This document shows positions 35,998 through 45,508 of a stretch of 64,000 nucleotides of DNA, in pieces (position 1 is the stretch's first letter; the number at the start of each line of letters is the position of its first letter). The position numbers and the translations under genes were made by a program. The notes under the pieces were generated by a model. The model had not been told where the DNA came from and ran no database searches. It was given only the letters and a program-made list of their open reading frames with translations. Source of the DNA: Gordonia bronchialis DSM 43247 (GTDB lineage Bacteria > Actinomycetota > Actinomycetes > Mycobacteriales > Mycobacteriaceae); the NCBI RefSeq assembly GCF_000024785.1, contig NC_013441.1, positions 4,526,001-4,590,000 on the forward strand, read 5' to 3'.

Positions 35998-36660
35998 TCA
36001 GCGCAGGCGATACCCCATGCCACGCACGGTTTCCAGACGCTGGGCGCCGATCTTGGTGCGCAGCGCGCGAACGTAGACGTCGACGACGTTGGAGGCCGGG
36101 TCGAAGTCGTACCCCCAGACGTGTCCGAGGATCTGCTCGCGGGAGAGCACCTGGTCGGGGTGGCGGAGGAATACCTCGAGCAGCGCGAACTCACGGGCGG
36201 TGAGATCGATCGTGTCCGAACCGACCTGCACGCGTCGCGACCGCAGATCCAGCCGCAGATCGCCTGTCGCCAACGAGGTCTCGGAGCCGGCGGCGGGTGC
36301 GTCGTGGTGGAGTCGCAGCCTGACCCGGGCGAGGAGCTCAGCGAACTGAAACGGCTTGGTCATGTAGTCGTTGGCACCGCCCTCGAGTCCGGCGACCGTA
36401 TCGGTGACGCTGTCGCGGGCGGTCAGCACCACCACCGGGGTGGACACCCCCTCGCCGCGCAGTTGCTGCAGGACACTGAATCCGTCCATCGCGGGCAGTC
36501 CGATGTCGAGGAGGATCATGTCGATCTCGGGGCTGCGGCCCATCAGCAGGGCGGTCTCCCCGTCGGCGACGTGCTCCACGGTGTAGCCGGCCGCGCGCAA
36601 ACCCTTCCCGACGAACGACGCGATCTGGACGTCGTCCTCGGCAATCAGGATGCGGCTCAT
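35998..36660 (-). CDS. OmpR-family response regulator (MprA/TrcR-like)
   Basis: 220 residues from ATG 36660. Receiver domain starts ILIAEDDVQ, phospho-Asp in LLDIGLPAMDG, Lys in MTKPFQF; C-terminal winged helix ends VRGMGYRLR. It overlaps the kinase stop by 4 nt (ATGA), here with the kinase gene upstream of the regulator gene, the reverse of the copper-island pair. Confidence 0.92.
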   Translation of the reverse strand: MSRILIAEDDVQIASFVGKGLRAAGYTVEHVADGETALLMGRSPEIDMILLDIGLPAMDGFSVLQQLRGEGVSTPVVVLTARDSVTDTVAGLEGGANDYMTKPFQFAELLARVRLRLHHDAPAAGSETSLATGDLRLDLRSRRVQVGSDTIDLTAREFALLEVFLRHPDQVLSREQILGHVWGYDFDPASNVVDVYVRALRTKIGAQRLETVRGMGYRLR

Positions 36661-38183
36661 GGGATCTCCTTGGTGACAGGCCGGGTGATGGGCCGGGTAT
36701 CGGCGGGCGCGGTGGAGTACTCGGTGGCGGTGCCGACCGGGACGTCGAGCCCGAACGTCGCCCCCTGGCCGTAGATGCTGCGGACCCAGGCGGTTCCGTG
36801 GTGGCCGTCGGCGATCGCCCGGACGATCGCGAGGCCGAGCCCGGCACCCGAGCGGCGGGTGGTGGCGGTGCGGTCGGCGGGACCGCCGCCGCGCTGGAAG
36901 CGTTCGAAGATGGTGGCGGCATCCTCGGGCCGCACGCCCGGCCCCTCGTCGGTGATCCACAACGACAGATAGCAGGTGCCGGCGTCCTCGACGTAGCGGG
37001 AGCCCAGACGGATGGTGGACCCGTCCTCGGTGTGGGCCACCGCATTTGACGCGAGCTGCAGGATGGCCTGGGTGACGCGTTCCGGGTCCAGGACGGCGTG
37101 ACCCTCGGCGACCTCCATCAGCAGCCAGCGCCGGTCCCCGAGTGCCTGCACCTTGGATTCGATGTCGAGTACCAGCGCGGCGACATCGACCGAGCGACCC
37201 ACCACGAAGTCGGGTTGCTCGGCCTTGGCCAGCATCAGCAGATCGCTGACGATGCGCCCCATCCGGACCAGCTCGCTGTCCACCAGGGCAAGCGTTTTCG
37301 CACGCTCCTCCGGGTCGTCGGGTAACAGTTCGAGATGTCCGCGGACCACCGTGATCGGCGTGCGCAACTCGTGCCCGGCGTCGTCGACGAACTGTCGCTG
37401 GGTGGTGTAGGCGCTCTCGATGCGGTCCAGCATCTCGTTGAAGGTTTCCGCCAGTGCCCCGATCTCGTCGCGGCCGTGCACGGGAACCCGTGTGGTGAGG
37501 TCACTTTCGCCGATGTCGGCGGCCACGGTACGGACCGTGCGTACCGGTGCGAGGATGCGACCGGCCACCAGGTACGCGATCCCGGTGGTCAGCATCAGGC
37601 CACCGAGACCCACCATGGTGATGGTGAAGATGGTGCGGTCCACCAGATCTCGGGCGGGCTGGGTGAACACGGCCACCACGAACGTGCCGGCGGCACCGCC
37701 GAGGTTGTCGATCGTCAGTCGTCCCCACCGGATGGCACCCGCGCCGGAATCGAGGACCCCGCCGGTCGCGGTGCCGCGGACCATCACGTCAAGGAGCGCG
37801 GGGTCGTCAGTGATGAGACGCAGCCGGCCGTCACTGGGACCTTCGATGATCCGGCCGCCGATGACGCCGAACATGACCTCGCCCAGCGCCGGCGACTGTC
37901 GGGACAGATAGACCTCCAGCATGCGTTCCACCGTGGTGAACGGGCGGGTCGTGGTGGGGTCGACACCTTCGGCGGCGAACCGACGCAGTTCGGCCACCTC
38001 CTGCTCGACGTCGTTGTTGGCGCGGACGTCGGCGTCGCGCAGCGACAGGTTGCGGGCGGTGACGAGGACCACCACGAGCAGCAGCAGCGTGGTGAGCATG
38101 ATCCACGCGGTGATCTTCCACCGCGCCGACACCGTGATGCCCCGCCGACGAGCGCGGGGCATCACGGGGTCAGTCGTCGTCAT
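36657..38183 (-). CDS. sensor histidine kinase
   Basis: 508 residues. Two membrane helices (about 27-48 and 185-210) flank a ~135-residue extracytoplasmic domain, then HAMP, HisKA with DDAGHELRTPI, and HATPase_c (LQLASNAVAHT, DEGPGV, GAGLGLAI). It forms a two-component pair with the overlapping regulator. Its start codon overlaps the end of the Asp-rich frame encoded upstream, so that small protein is probably part of the operon and may feed the extracytoplasmic sensor. Confidence 0.92.
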   Translation of the reverse strand: MTTTDPVMPRARRRGITVSARWKITAWIMLTTLLLLVVVLVTARNLSLRDADVRANNDVEQEVAELRRFAAEGVDPTTTRPFTTVERMLEVYLSRQSPALGEVMFGVIGGRIIEGPSDGRLRLITDDPALLDVMVRGTATGGVLDSGAGAIRWGRLTIDNLGGAAGTFVVAVFTQPARDLVDRTIFTITMVGLGGLMLTTGIAYLVAGRILAPVRTVRTVAADIGESDLTTRVPVHGRDEIGALAETFNEMLDRIESAYTTQRQFVDDAGHELRTPITVVRGHLELLPDDPEERAKTLALVDSELVRMGRIVSDLLMLAKAEQPDFVVGRSVDVAALVLDIESKVQALGDRRWLLMEVAEGHAVLDPERVTQAILQLASNAVAHTEDGSTIRLGSRYVEDAGTCYLSLWITDEGPGVRPEDAATIFERFQRGGGPADRTATTRRSGAGLGLAIVRAIADGHHGTAWVRSIYGQGATFGLDVPVGTATEYSTAPADTRPITRPVTKEIP

Positions 38184-38561
38184 CGTCGGAATCGTCGCCG
38201 TTCAGATCGTCGTCGTCATCGGGGTGGTCGTCGTCAAGGTGATCGTCTGAATCGTCGTCGGTGGTGTCGTCGTCGTGATCATCATCGACCCCGCCCCGGG
38301 GATGCGGAGCGATCTGGCCGTCGTCGTCATCGAAGCGGTCGTCGGGTCGTCGTCGAACTCCCGGGTGGGTGCGGCCGGCAGCGGTTGCGGAGGTGGTGCG
38401 GGCGCAGGTGTGGACGGCTCGACGGTCATCACCACCGGTTCTGGATCGACCTCCGGGTCCGGTGAGCGCACGACGAAGAAGACCAACGTGAAGACCGCGG
38501 CTGCGGCGCCGACGGCGGTCAGCAGGGCGAGGGTGCGTGAGGAGTTCATACCGACAACCAT
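38170..38561 (-). pseudogene. membrane-anchored Asp-rich protein, reading frame broken by an apparent 1-nt loss
   Basis: From ATG 38561 (GGGAG upstream) the frame gives an N-terminal helix (LALLTAVGAAAAVFTLVFFV), a Pro/Thr linker and REFDDD. As written it then runs through Thr-rich sequence to a stop at 38202. If one C were restored in the CCC run near 38345, the protein would continue PDDRFDDDDGQIAPHP and a tail made mostly of Asp, ending at TGA 38170, 14 nt inside the kinase gene. The Asp-rich tail and coupled end look like the native form: a secreted, acidic, possibly cation-binding protein. Sequencing error is possible. Confidence 0.5.
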
Positions 38562-38621
38562 CGGATGCTCCCGTGAGGCACCGATGAGACCAAGATGAAG
38601 GTTTCTTCACCTTGGCTGTCG

Positions 38622-39989
38622 TCACAACACGACCCCGGGATTCAGCAGACCCTCGGGGTCGAGTGCGTGTTTGATGAGCGCGGTCAGTTCCATCACGTCG
38701 GGTCCCACCTGGTCGGGCAGCCACGCCTTCTTGAGCCGGCCGACGCCGTGCTCGCCGGTGATGGTGCCGCCCAACGAGATCGCCAGATCCATGACCTGCC
38801 CGAAGGCGCGTTGTGCGCGGTCACGCTCATCGGCGTCGGCGGGGTCGAAGACGATCAGCGGATGAGTGTTGCCGTCACCGGCGTGCGCGATCACCGCGAT
38901 CATCACCCGATTGTCGGCGGCGATCGATTCCACCCCGTCGATCAGCGTCGGCAGCGCGGGCAGCGGCACACCCACATCCTCGAGCAGCAGCGATCCGAGC
39001 TTCTCCACCGCCGGGATCGCGGCGCGACGCGCGGCGGTGAACGCCTCCCCCTCGGCCGCGTCCTCGGTGGCGAAAACCTCGGTGGCGCCGTTGCTTTCGA
39101 AGGCCTTCTGGATCAACTCCACCTCGGCGACCCCGGCCGGGCCGGGCGCATCGGACTGGGCGACGAGCAGCGCCCCGGCCTCCCGGTCGAGCCCCATGCG
39201 CAGCAAGTCCTCGACCGCGTTGATGGACGGACGATCCATGAATTCGAGCATCGCCGGACGGATCTCGGCGGTCACCGCCAGCACCGCCTCGCTGGCGTCG
39301 TGCACGGAGGCGAAGGTGCCGACCACGGTGCAGGCGGGTGCCTGCGGCGGCAGGAGCCGCAAGGTGACCTCGGTGATGATGCCGAGCAGTCCCTCGCTGC
39401 CGACGAACAGTTTGGTCAGCGGCAGCCCGGCGGAGTCCTTGAGTTGTTTGCCGCCCACCCGCACGGCCCGGCCGTCGGCGAGCACGACCTCGAGGCCGAG
39501 CACGTAGTCGGTGGTCACCCCGTACTTGACGCAGCACAGCCCGCCGGCGTTGGTGGCGACGTTGCCGCCGATGGAGCAGATCTCGAACGACGACGGGTCC
39601 GGCGGGTACCACAGTCCGTTGGCGGCCGCGGCGGCCTTGACCTCGGAGTTGAACAGGCCCGGCTGGGTGACCGCGGTGCGGGTCGCGGTGTCGATGACGA
39701 GCTCACGCATCTTCTCCGTCGAGATCATCACCGCGCCGTCGACGGCCGTCGCGCCGCCCGACAGGCTGGTACCCGCGCCGCGGGTGATGATGGGAGTCTT
39801 GTTCTCGGCGCACCAGCGCACGGCCGTCTGTACCTCGACGGTGGTGGTCGGGCGGATCAGGGCCAGCGGTGTACCGGCGTCCGGATCGTTCGCCCGGTCC
39901 TGCCGGTAGCCGGCGAGAATGTCGGGATCGGTGACGACCATCCCGTCGGGTAGCTCGGACATCAACCCGGTCAGATCGGTACCACTCAT
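38622..39989 (-). CDS. FAD-linked oxidase, GlcD-like (glycolate/D-lactate type)
   Basis: 455 residues from ATG 39989. FAD_binding_4 domain (about 35-175: ITRGAGTSLSGGA, PDPSSFEICSIGGNVATNAGG) followed by FAD-oxidase_C (about 210-453, with AHAGDGNTHP and TGEHGVGRLKK), the two-domain layout of 2-hydroxyacid dehydrogenases. It would oxidise a D-2-hydroxy acid to the 2-oxo acid with FAD. The gene stands alone, divergent from the F420-type nitroreductase gene. Confidence 0.9.
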   Translation of the reverse strand: MSGTDLTGLMSELPDGMVVTDPDILAGYRQDRANDPDAGTPLALIRPTTTVEVQTAVRWCAENKTPIITRGAGTSLSGGATAVDGAVMISTEKMRELVIDTATRTAVTQPGLFNSEVKAAAAANGLWYPPDPSSFEICSIGGNVATNAGGLCCVKYGVTTDYVLGLEVVLADGRAVRVGGKQLKDSAGLPLTKLFVGSEGLLGIITEVTLRLLPPQAPACTVVGTFASVHDASEAVLAVTAEIRPAMLEFMDRPSINAVEDLLRMGLDREAGALLVAQSDAPGPAGVAEVELIQKAFESNGATEVFATEDAAEGEAFTAARRAAIPAVEKLGSLLLEDVGVPLPALPTLIDGVESIAADNRVMIAVIAHAGDGNTHPLIVFDPADADERDRAQRAFGQVMDLAISLGGTITGEHGVGRLKKAWLPDQVGPDVMELTALIKHALDPEGLLNPGVVL

Positions 39990-40011
39990 GGGTCCCACAC
40001 TAGAGCTCGAT

Positions 40012-40452
40012 ATGGCGCACAATGGCCGAGTGAGCGACTTCAACGCCCAGATCATCGATGAGTTTCGCGCCAACAGCGGCTTCGTGCAGACCGCGGGCTT
40101 CGGCCGGAACCTGATCCTGCTGCACACCGTCGGCGCGAAGTCCGGCGAACCCCGCATCAACCCGCTGCTCGCACTGCCCGACGACGACGGCTGGCTGGTC
40201 ATCGGGTCGGCGGCAGGCTCACCGAAGACCCCGGCCTGGGTGCACAATCTCCGCGCGGACTCGTCGGTGACCGTCGAGTCCCCGGGAATCGGCGGGGTGA
40301 CCACACAGCAGGCGACGGTCACCGAACTCACGCCCGACGAGTGGGACGACGCGTGGTCGAAGTTCACCACCAAGTCCGACGCCTTCACCAAGTACACGGA
40401 GACGGCGCAGGGCCGGCAGTTCCCGATCTTCCGGGTGACGCCGACCGACTGA
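40012..40452 (+). CDS. deazaflavin (F420)-dependent nitroreductase family protein
   Basis: 146 residues from ATG 40012 (GTG 40030 is an alternative). Split beta-barrel fold of the Ddn/DUF385 family: NLILLHTVGAKSGEPRINPL and the PAWVHNLRA segment are characteristic of F420H2-binding members found in mycobacteria and relatives. Possible substrates are quinones or nitro compounds. It starts 22 bp from the divergent FAD-oxidase gene, so the two share a promoter region. Confidence 0.88.
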   Translation: MAHNGRVSDFNAQIIDEFRANSGFVQTAGFGRNLILLHTVGAKSGEPRINPLLALPDDDGWLVIGSAAGSPKTPAWVHNLRADSSVTVESPGIGGVTTQQATVTELTPDEWDDAWSKFTTKSDAFTKYTETAQGRQFPIFRVTPTD

Positions 40453-40489
40453 GCCGCAGACGGTGGGGGCGGCGTCCTACGCTGAGTGC

Positions 40490-41410
40490 GTGTTCGAGCT
40501 CGGCGATATGGTGGCCGGCCACACCGTCGACGAGTTCCTCGGTGGTGGCGCCACCGCCGATGTGTTCCGGGTGCACCGCGCCGACACCCCGGAACCCTTG
40601 GCGCTCAAGGTGCTGCATCCCAACGGGTCGGATCGTGTCCGCGTGATCGAGCGCTTCGAGCGGGAGTTCACCATCGCACGCGTCCTCGACCACCCGCACA
40701 TCGTGCGGGTACATGCGCGCGGCGAGGTGCCCGACTCATCCGACGCGACGCACCCGCTGCTCTGGCTGTCGATGCAGTATGTTCCGGGCCCGCCGGCGAC
40801 CGCGCTGATCCCGCGCGACGGCGAACCGGACATGCCCGCCATCCTGGGGATCGCGGCGCAGATCGCCGACGCCTTGGACTACGCCCACTCGTGCGACGTG
40901 CTGCATCGCGACGTCAAACCCGCCAACATCCTCACCACAGCCCCCACCAGCGACGGCCTCATCGACGCGTACCTCTCCGACTTCGGCATCGCACAGTTCG
41001 TCGACGACACCCGGCCGCTGGCCCGCAACGGACGCGTACAGGGATCGATCGCCTACGCGTCGCCGGAACTACTGCAGGCACAACAGCTCTCCCCCGCCAC
41101 CGACCTCTACGCCCTTGCCTGCAGCCTGGTGGAGCTGTTCACCGGCGAGGCGCCCTACCCGCGAGCGACGGCCTTCGCGATCACCTACGCCCACCTCAAC
41201 GACGACCCGCCGCGGCTGACCCGGCGTCGACGATGGTTGCCCTCGGCGACCGACTCGATCTTCGCCAAGGCGCTGGCCAAGAATCCCGCGGACCGCTACG
41301 GCACGTGTCGCGAGTTCGTCGACATCCTCATCCGTCTCATGCGCGATGTGCCGGTCCCGGAAAGCGCTGAGCCGCAACGGGTGTTCGGGTGGGCACGCGG
41401 CCGATGGTGA
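40490..41410 (+). CDS. serine/threonine protein kinase, soluble
   Basis: 306 residues from GTG 40490. A single kinase domain: Gly-rich loop LGGGATADVF, ATP-binding Lys40, catalytic loop HRDVKPAN (139-146), DFG at 164-166 and the APE-like segment ASPE. No transmembrane helix, PASTA or other sensor domain follows, unlike PknB-type kinases, so it acts in the cytosol. It ends with a short basic tail. Substrates unknown. Confidence 0.9.
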   Translation: MFELGDMVAGHTVDEFLGGGATADVFRVHRADTPEPLALKVLHPNGSDRVRVIERFEREFTIARVLDHPHIVRVHARGEVPDSSDATHPLLWLSMQYVPGPPATALIPRDGEPDMPAILGIAAQIADALDYAHSCDVLHRDVKPANILTTAPTSDGLIDAYLSDFGIAQFVDDTRPLARNGRVQGSIAYASPELLQAQQLSPATDLYALACSLVELFTGEAPYPRATAFAITYAHLNDDPPRLTRRRRWLPSATDSIFAKALAKNPADRYGTCREFVDILIRLMRDVPVPESAEPQRVFGWARGRW

Positions 41411-41476
41411 GCGGCCGGCGAATGCGATCGGGTCACGGGCCTTGCTGGGTCGTCGCGCCTCGGGGAGCGTAGGGGC

Positions 41477-42613
41477 TCAGGAGGCGTCGGCGGCAGGGTC
41501 GATGCGGTAGACCCGCATCGCGTTGTCCCGGAACACTCTACGCAAGGTGTCGGGTCCCCAGCCGGACAGAATGTCGGCAAGTGCGCCCACCTGCATGTCC
41601 ATGCGCGCGTTGGGCTTGTCGATGGGAAAGTTGCTGCCGTACATGATGCGTTCGGTGCCGAAGTGGGCGATCACGTGCTCGACGAGCGGTCCCACCATCT
41701 CAGCAAGGGTCGATTGCCCGCCGATGTTGCCCCACCGCTCGTGCCCGTAGCCGAGGACCGGCATCGCCAGGCCGGACAGTTTCACCACCACGTTGCGGTG
41801 CGCGGCCAGCGTCGTCATCCGCTCCCGCCACAACCGCAGGATGTCGGCGCGGGCGGCCGCGGTGGCGCCGGTGCGCACCCCGATCGGCCCGAAAACCCCG
41901 GCCGGGATACCGAAATGGTCCAGGACGATGGTGGTGTCGGGATACTCCCGGGCCAGCGTGACGACATCGTAGAGCTGATGGGAGTACACCGAGGCATCGA
42001 AGACCAGTCCGCGACGGGCGATCTCGGCGAAACCCTCCAGGAAGGCCGCCGAGGCGAGCATGCCGTCGGCGTCGCCACCGTCGCGGACGCGCGGATCGGG
42101 GTGGCGTGAGGCGATGATGCGGATACCGCGGAATCGGTCGGACGCCGCCGCGTGCTCGTCGAGGATGCGGCCGAACTCGGCCGACCGCGGGTCTCCGTGG
42201 GCGATCAGCGCACCGAGCCGTGGGGCCGCGCCGGCACCGAACGGCAATCCGTCCACGTAGCGGGTCTCCTCCACCGCGGTGGTGTCAACGGCCGAGAGAT
42301 CCGTGGTGCTCTCCGCGCGCCAGTGCGACTCGATGTGGACCACGGTGTCGATGGGTACCCCGACCACCGCGGGAACCCCGGCCGCGTCGGCCACGTACTG
42401 GTGGGGTTCGTAGGTGCGGGCCACGGTGCGCGGTGTCAGCACGTACTCCCGGTCGGCTCGCGAGACGACGACCGGGAAGATCCGGTCCCCGATTCCCGGC
42501 ACGAAGCGGTACAAGCGGGAGGCCCGGTTGGCCGCCCATGGCGTACGGCGCGGATTCCACTGTTGCAGATGCGCGTCGACGATCCCCGAGATCACACCAT
42601 CCAGCGACGTCAC
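41477..42613 (-). CDS. amidohydrolase-2 family metal-dependent hydrolase
   Basis: 378 residues from GTG 42613. TIM-barrel of the amidohydrolase-2 (COG3618-like lactonase/decarboxylase) family: N-terminal IVDAHLQQWNP, VLDHFGIPAG in the middle and MYGSNFPIDK near the end with the catalytic Asp. The usual N-terminal HxH metal pair reads H-L-Q, so the second His is replaced by Gln, which occurs in some family members but could alter metal use. Divergent from the flavohaemoprotein gene. Confidence 0.85.
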   Translation of the reverse strand: MTSLDGVISGIVDAHLQQWNPRRTPWAANRASRLYRFVPGIGDRIFPVVVSRADREYVLTPRTVARTYEPHQYVADAAGVPAVVGVPIDTVVHIESHWRAESTTDLSAVDTTAVEETRYVDGLPFGAGAAPRLGALIAHGDPRSAEFGRILDEHAAASDRFRGIRIIASRHPDPRVRDGGDADGMLASAAFLEGFAEIARRGLVFDASVYSHQLYDVVTLAREYPDTTIVLDHFGIPAGVFGPIGVRTGATAAARADILRLWRERMTTLAAHRNVVVKLSGLAMPVLGYGHERWGNIGGQSTLAEMVGPLVEHVIAHFGTERIMYGSNFPIDKPNARMDMQVGALADILSGWGPDTLRRVFRDNAMRVYRIDPAADAS

Positions 42614-42708
42614 GATACGTACCCTGCCACAGCATTCGACACGGCCGCATACGATGGAGGATCGTGAATCGTCGTCGTTCCAGATCGAGTGGGAGGTGAG
42701 CGCGCGCG

Positions 42709-43860
42709 GTGGCCACACACTCACGGCATGCGCTGCATCATCTGCGCGCGGCGGTCAACCGCGATCCGGACGGCTTCGCCAAGAACGTCTACACCCGGAT
42801 GTTCGCCATCGACCCCGACCTGCGCGACCTGTTTCCCGCGATGATGGCCGGTCAGCGCGACGCCTTCTACCGCGTCATCGATCACGTTCTCGAGGTCATC
42901 CCGGCGCCGACGGGGCACACCGAGCTCGTCGAGTTCCTCGCGCAGCTCGGTCGTGATCACCGTAAGTTCGGCGTCGAACCCGAGCACTATCAGGTGATGG
43001 CCCAGGCCCTGATGGGCGAGTTCGCCGATCTCATGGGCGATTTCTGGGACCCGGAGACCGCCGAGACGGTCGCGCAGGCGACGATGCTGCTGACCGGCGT
43101 GATGCGCGGCGCGGCGGAGACGGCGTCGGGTCCGGCGCGTTGGACGGCCCGCGTGGTGGAGAAGTACCGGATCTCGCGGGATCTCGCGGTGATCCGGCTG
43201 ATCGCCGACGCACCGCTGCAGTTCACCGTCGGCCAGTACCTCGAGGTGCAGATCCCGCAGTGGCCCAAGGAGTGGCGCAACCTGTCGTCGGCGATCCCTC
43301 CGAATCCCGACGGCGAGCTCGAGTTTCACGTGCGGGCAATCAAGGGCGGCACGGTCAGCCCCACGATCGTCGCCGACACCCGCGTCGGCGATGTGTGGCA
43401 GCTCGCGCAGGGACACGGCACCCTGCACACCGATCGCGGCAGTGAGGTCCTGATGATCGCCGGCGGTACCGGCCTCGCGCCGCTGCGGGCGCTCATCATC
43501 GAGATGTCCAAACGCGCGGACTCCCCGCGCACCCACATCTTCTACGGCATGCGCTATCCGGGCGAGCTCTATGACCTGGCCGTGCTGCGTCGCATCGCGA
43601 CCACCAATCCGTGGCTGCAGGTGACCGCGGTGTCCGAGGAGACCACCGACCCGTGGTGGCTCAACTCGGTGGCCACCCCGTCGGATCTGGGGCTACCGCA
43701 CCGCATCGGCAGACTCGCCGATGTGGTGCTCGAGCAGGGGACGTGGGACGACCATCAGGTTCTGGTGGCCGGATCACCGCAGATGGTCGAGGCCACGCGA
43801 CGACGCCTGATCATCGCGGGGGTACCGGCGAGCCGCATTCAGCACGATCCGCTGTTCTGA
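42709..43860 (+). CDS. flavohaemoglobin-like protein (globin plus FAD/NAD reductase)
   Basis: 383 residues from GTG 42709. A globin domain (1-135) with proximal His84 (LGRDHRKFGV), a FAD-binding barrel (about 145-245; RNLSSA in place of RxYS) and a NAD-binding domain (GGTGLAPLRALI, YGMRYPGELYD, AGSPQMV). Such proteins turn NO to nitrate with O2 and NADH. The B-helix Tyr/E-helix Gln pair is not the classic Hmp one, so it belongs to the divergent actinobacterial type and its activity may differ. Confidence 0.85.
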   Translation: MATHSRHALHHLRAAVNRDPDGFAKNVYTRMFAIDPDLRDLFPAMMAGQRDAFYRVIDHVLEVIPAPTGHTELVEFLAQLGRDHRKFGVEPEHYQVMAQALMGEFADLMGDFWDPETAETVAQATMLLTGVMRGAAETASGPARWTARVVEKYRISRDLAVIRLIADAPLQFTVGQYLEVQIPQWPKEWRNLSSAIPPNPDGELEFHVRAIKGGTVSPTIVADTRVGDVWQLAQGHGTLHTDRGSEVLMIAGGTGLAPLRALIIEMSKRADSPRTHIFYGMRYPGELYDLAVLRRIATTNPWLQVTAVSEETTDPWWLNSVATPSDLGLPHRIGRLADVVLEQGTWDDHQVLVAGSPQMVEATRRRLIIAGVPASRIQHDPLF

Positions 43861-43871
43861 GGCGGCGTGAC

Positions 43872-44966
43872 CTACGGGGTGCCGTCCTCGTCATCACCGG
43901 TGCCGTTCTCATAGGGATTGCCGGGGATCTCCGGTGTCTGCGGAACGGTCTCGGTGACGGTGGTCGTCGCCGGCTCCGCGGTCTCGGTGACCGTCCGGGT
44001 GCGGGTCACCGGGCGTCCGGTGCTGGTGACCGTCGTGGTGCGGGTCGCGGTTTCGGTGACCGTCTCGGCGGCTTCGGTGCGGACGACCGTGCGGGTCGAC
44101 GGGGTCGCGGTGACCGTGGTGGTCACCGTGCTGGATTCGGTCACACCCTTCTCGGCGGCCAGGACCGCGGTGATGGCGATGGCGCCGAGCACGATCGCGG
44201 CCCCGATCGCCGCGCCGATGAACCACCAGCGTCGTCCCGTCGACGACGACGCCACGCGGGTCAGCGTCGTCGGGACCTCGGCGATACCGGCCAGCTCGGC
44301 AGCTCCGAGCGCGGGCGCCAGCGTGGGCTGATCGGCGATGGTGACGGGGCGTTGCACCGCGTACTCGAAGGCGGGGGCGACGCCGGGGATCTCCGCGCCC
44401 GGCCCGGTGCACAGCACCGAGGTGAGACGCTCACCGCCGGGCATCGTAGTCACCGTGTCGGCCAGCGCGGACGCGCCGTCGGCCTCGGTGACCGGTACCG
44501 CGTCGTCGCGACCGAACACCGACGTGCCGATGAGCCGGCCGGTGGCCACATCCACGGTGACCGCGCTCGGCCCGATCGACGGTGCCGCCGCGCGATCGAG
44601 GTCGACGACCGCGACAACCCCGTCACGAGTGGCCTGAGCCCGTGCGACCTCCACCAAAGCGGTGGGGAAATCGGTGATCTCCAGCTTCGAATACCAGTCC
44701 GCAGACCCCGGGCCGGGGGTGAAAGCACTGCTCAGGTGGGTTCGAAGCGCGTCGTCGGCGACGGCGATGCCGATCTGATCGATGTCCATCGGCACCGACG
44801 CCACGAGTTCTTCGATGGCGGCGGTCACCTGATCGGCAGTGGTGTCGGCGAGGTCGACGAGGTTGCTGGCGAGCACCGTGCCGTCACCGGCCCGAACCAC
44901 CGACGAGATCTGATCGTCGACGACGGAGATGCCGAGTGCCGTGGTGTCGGCGCGGGTGTCGGTCAT
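43872..44966 (-). CDS. membrane protein with cytosolic N-domain and Thr/Val-rich outer tail
   Basis: 364 residues from ATG 44966. Residues 1-240 form a soluble domain (LGISVVDDQISSVVRAGDG at its start resembles the N-domain of mycobacterial actin/hexokinase-like membrane proteins), one membrane helix lies at 247-270, and the outer tail is built of repeated TVT/TTTVT and TRT units ending in an acidic stretch. The low-complexity tail would sit in the cell wall. It lies directly downstream of hspR but is not obviously part of that operon. Function unknown. Confidence 0.7.
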   Translation of the reverse strand: MTDTRADTTALGISVVDDQISSVVRAGDGTVLASNLVDLADTTADQVTAAIEELVASVPMDIDQIGIAVADDALRTHLSSAFTPGPGSADWYSKLEITDFPTALVEVARAQATRDGVVAVVDLDRAAAPSIGPSAVTVDVATGRLIGTSVFGRDDAVPVTEADGASALADTVTTMPGGERLTSVLCTGPGAEIPGVAPAFEYAVQRPVTIADQPTLAPALGAAELAGIAEVPTTLTRVASSSTGRRWWFIGAAIGAAIVLGAIAITAVLAAEKGVTESSTVTTTVTATPSTRTVVRTEAAETVTETATRTTTVTSTGRPVTRTRTVTETAEPATTTVTETVPQTPEIPGNPYENGTGDDEDGTP

Positions 44967-45076
44967 CTCCAGCCCTTCGAGGCTCGTCGCTATCGCTCCT
45001 CGCTCCTCAGAGACCGGGAGGCTCAACGCGAAAGAGTCGGTTTTGACCGGTCAGGATAGACGGCGGGCAGTCGGGC

Positions 45077-45508
45077 TCAGCCGTCGGGTCGGTCGGCGCG
45101 GGCACGCCGGGTGCGGGGCTGCCACACGACCAGCGCGCTGGTCCGGGGAACCGGGACCAGCTCGCCGCCGCGTTTACCGCGTGCCGCGGACAGCTCGTCG
45201 CTCAGTTCCCGCACGCGCTGTTGCAGGGCGTCGACCTGATTCTCGAGGTCGATGATCCGTTTGATGCCGGCCAGGTTGACGCCCTCCTCCTGGGAGAGAC
45301 GCTGGATCTCGCGCAGCAACTCGACGTCGCGGGTGGAATAGCGTCGTCCGCCGCCGCTGGTGCGCTGCGGCGTGACCAGGCCGAGCCGGTCGTAGGTGCG
45401 CAGGGTCTGCGCGTGCATACCGGCCAGCTCGGCTGCCACCGAGATCAAGAACGTCGCCGCGTCGCGGGCGCCGTCCTTGCCGTCGAAGTTCGCGGGGCTC
45501 ATCATCAT
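45077..45508 (-). CDS. hspR: heat-shock repressor HspR
   Basis: 143 residues from ATG 45508, which overlaps the dnaJ stop (ATGA). MerR-type winged [29 protein letters not shown] and [18 protein letters not shown], then a coiled coil. HspR binds HAIR sites with DnaK as co-repressor, and heat titrates DnaK away. Four HAIR-like sites in this window (three before dnaK, one before lon) are its expected targets. Confidence 0.95.
   Translation of the reverse strand: MMMSPANFDGKDGARDAATFLISVAAELAGMHAQTLRTYDRLGLVTPQRTSGGGRRYSTRDVELLREIQRLSQEEGVNLAGIKRIIDLENQVDALQQRVRELSDELSAARGKRGGELVPVPRTSALVVWQPRTRRARADRPDG

Noticed and set aside
44000-44150. Repeated GTGACCGT/GTCTCGGTG tract as a DNA repeat element
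   Set aside because: It encodes the Thr/Val-rich tail of the membrane protein at 43872; codon-level repetition explains it.
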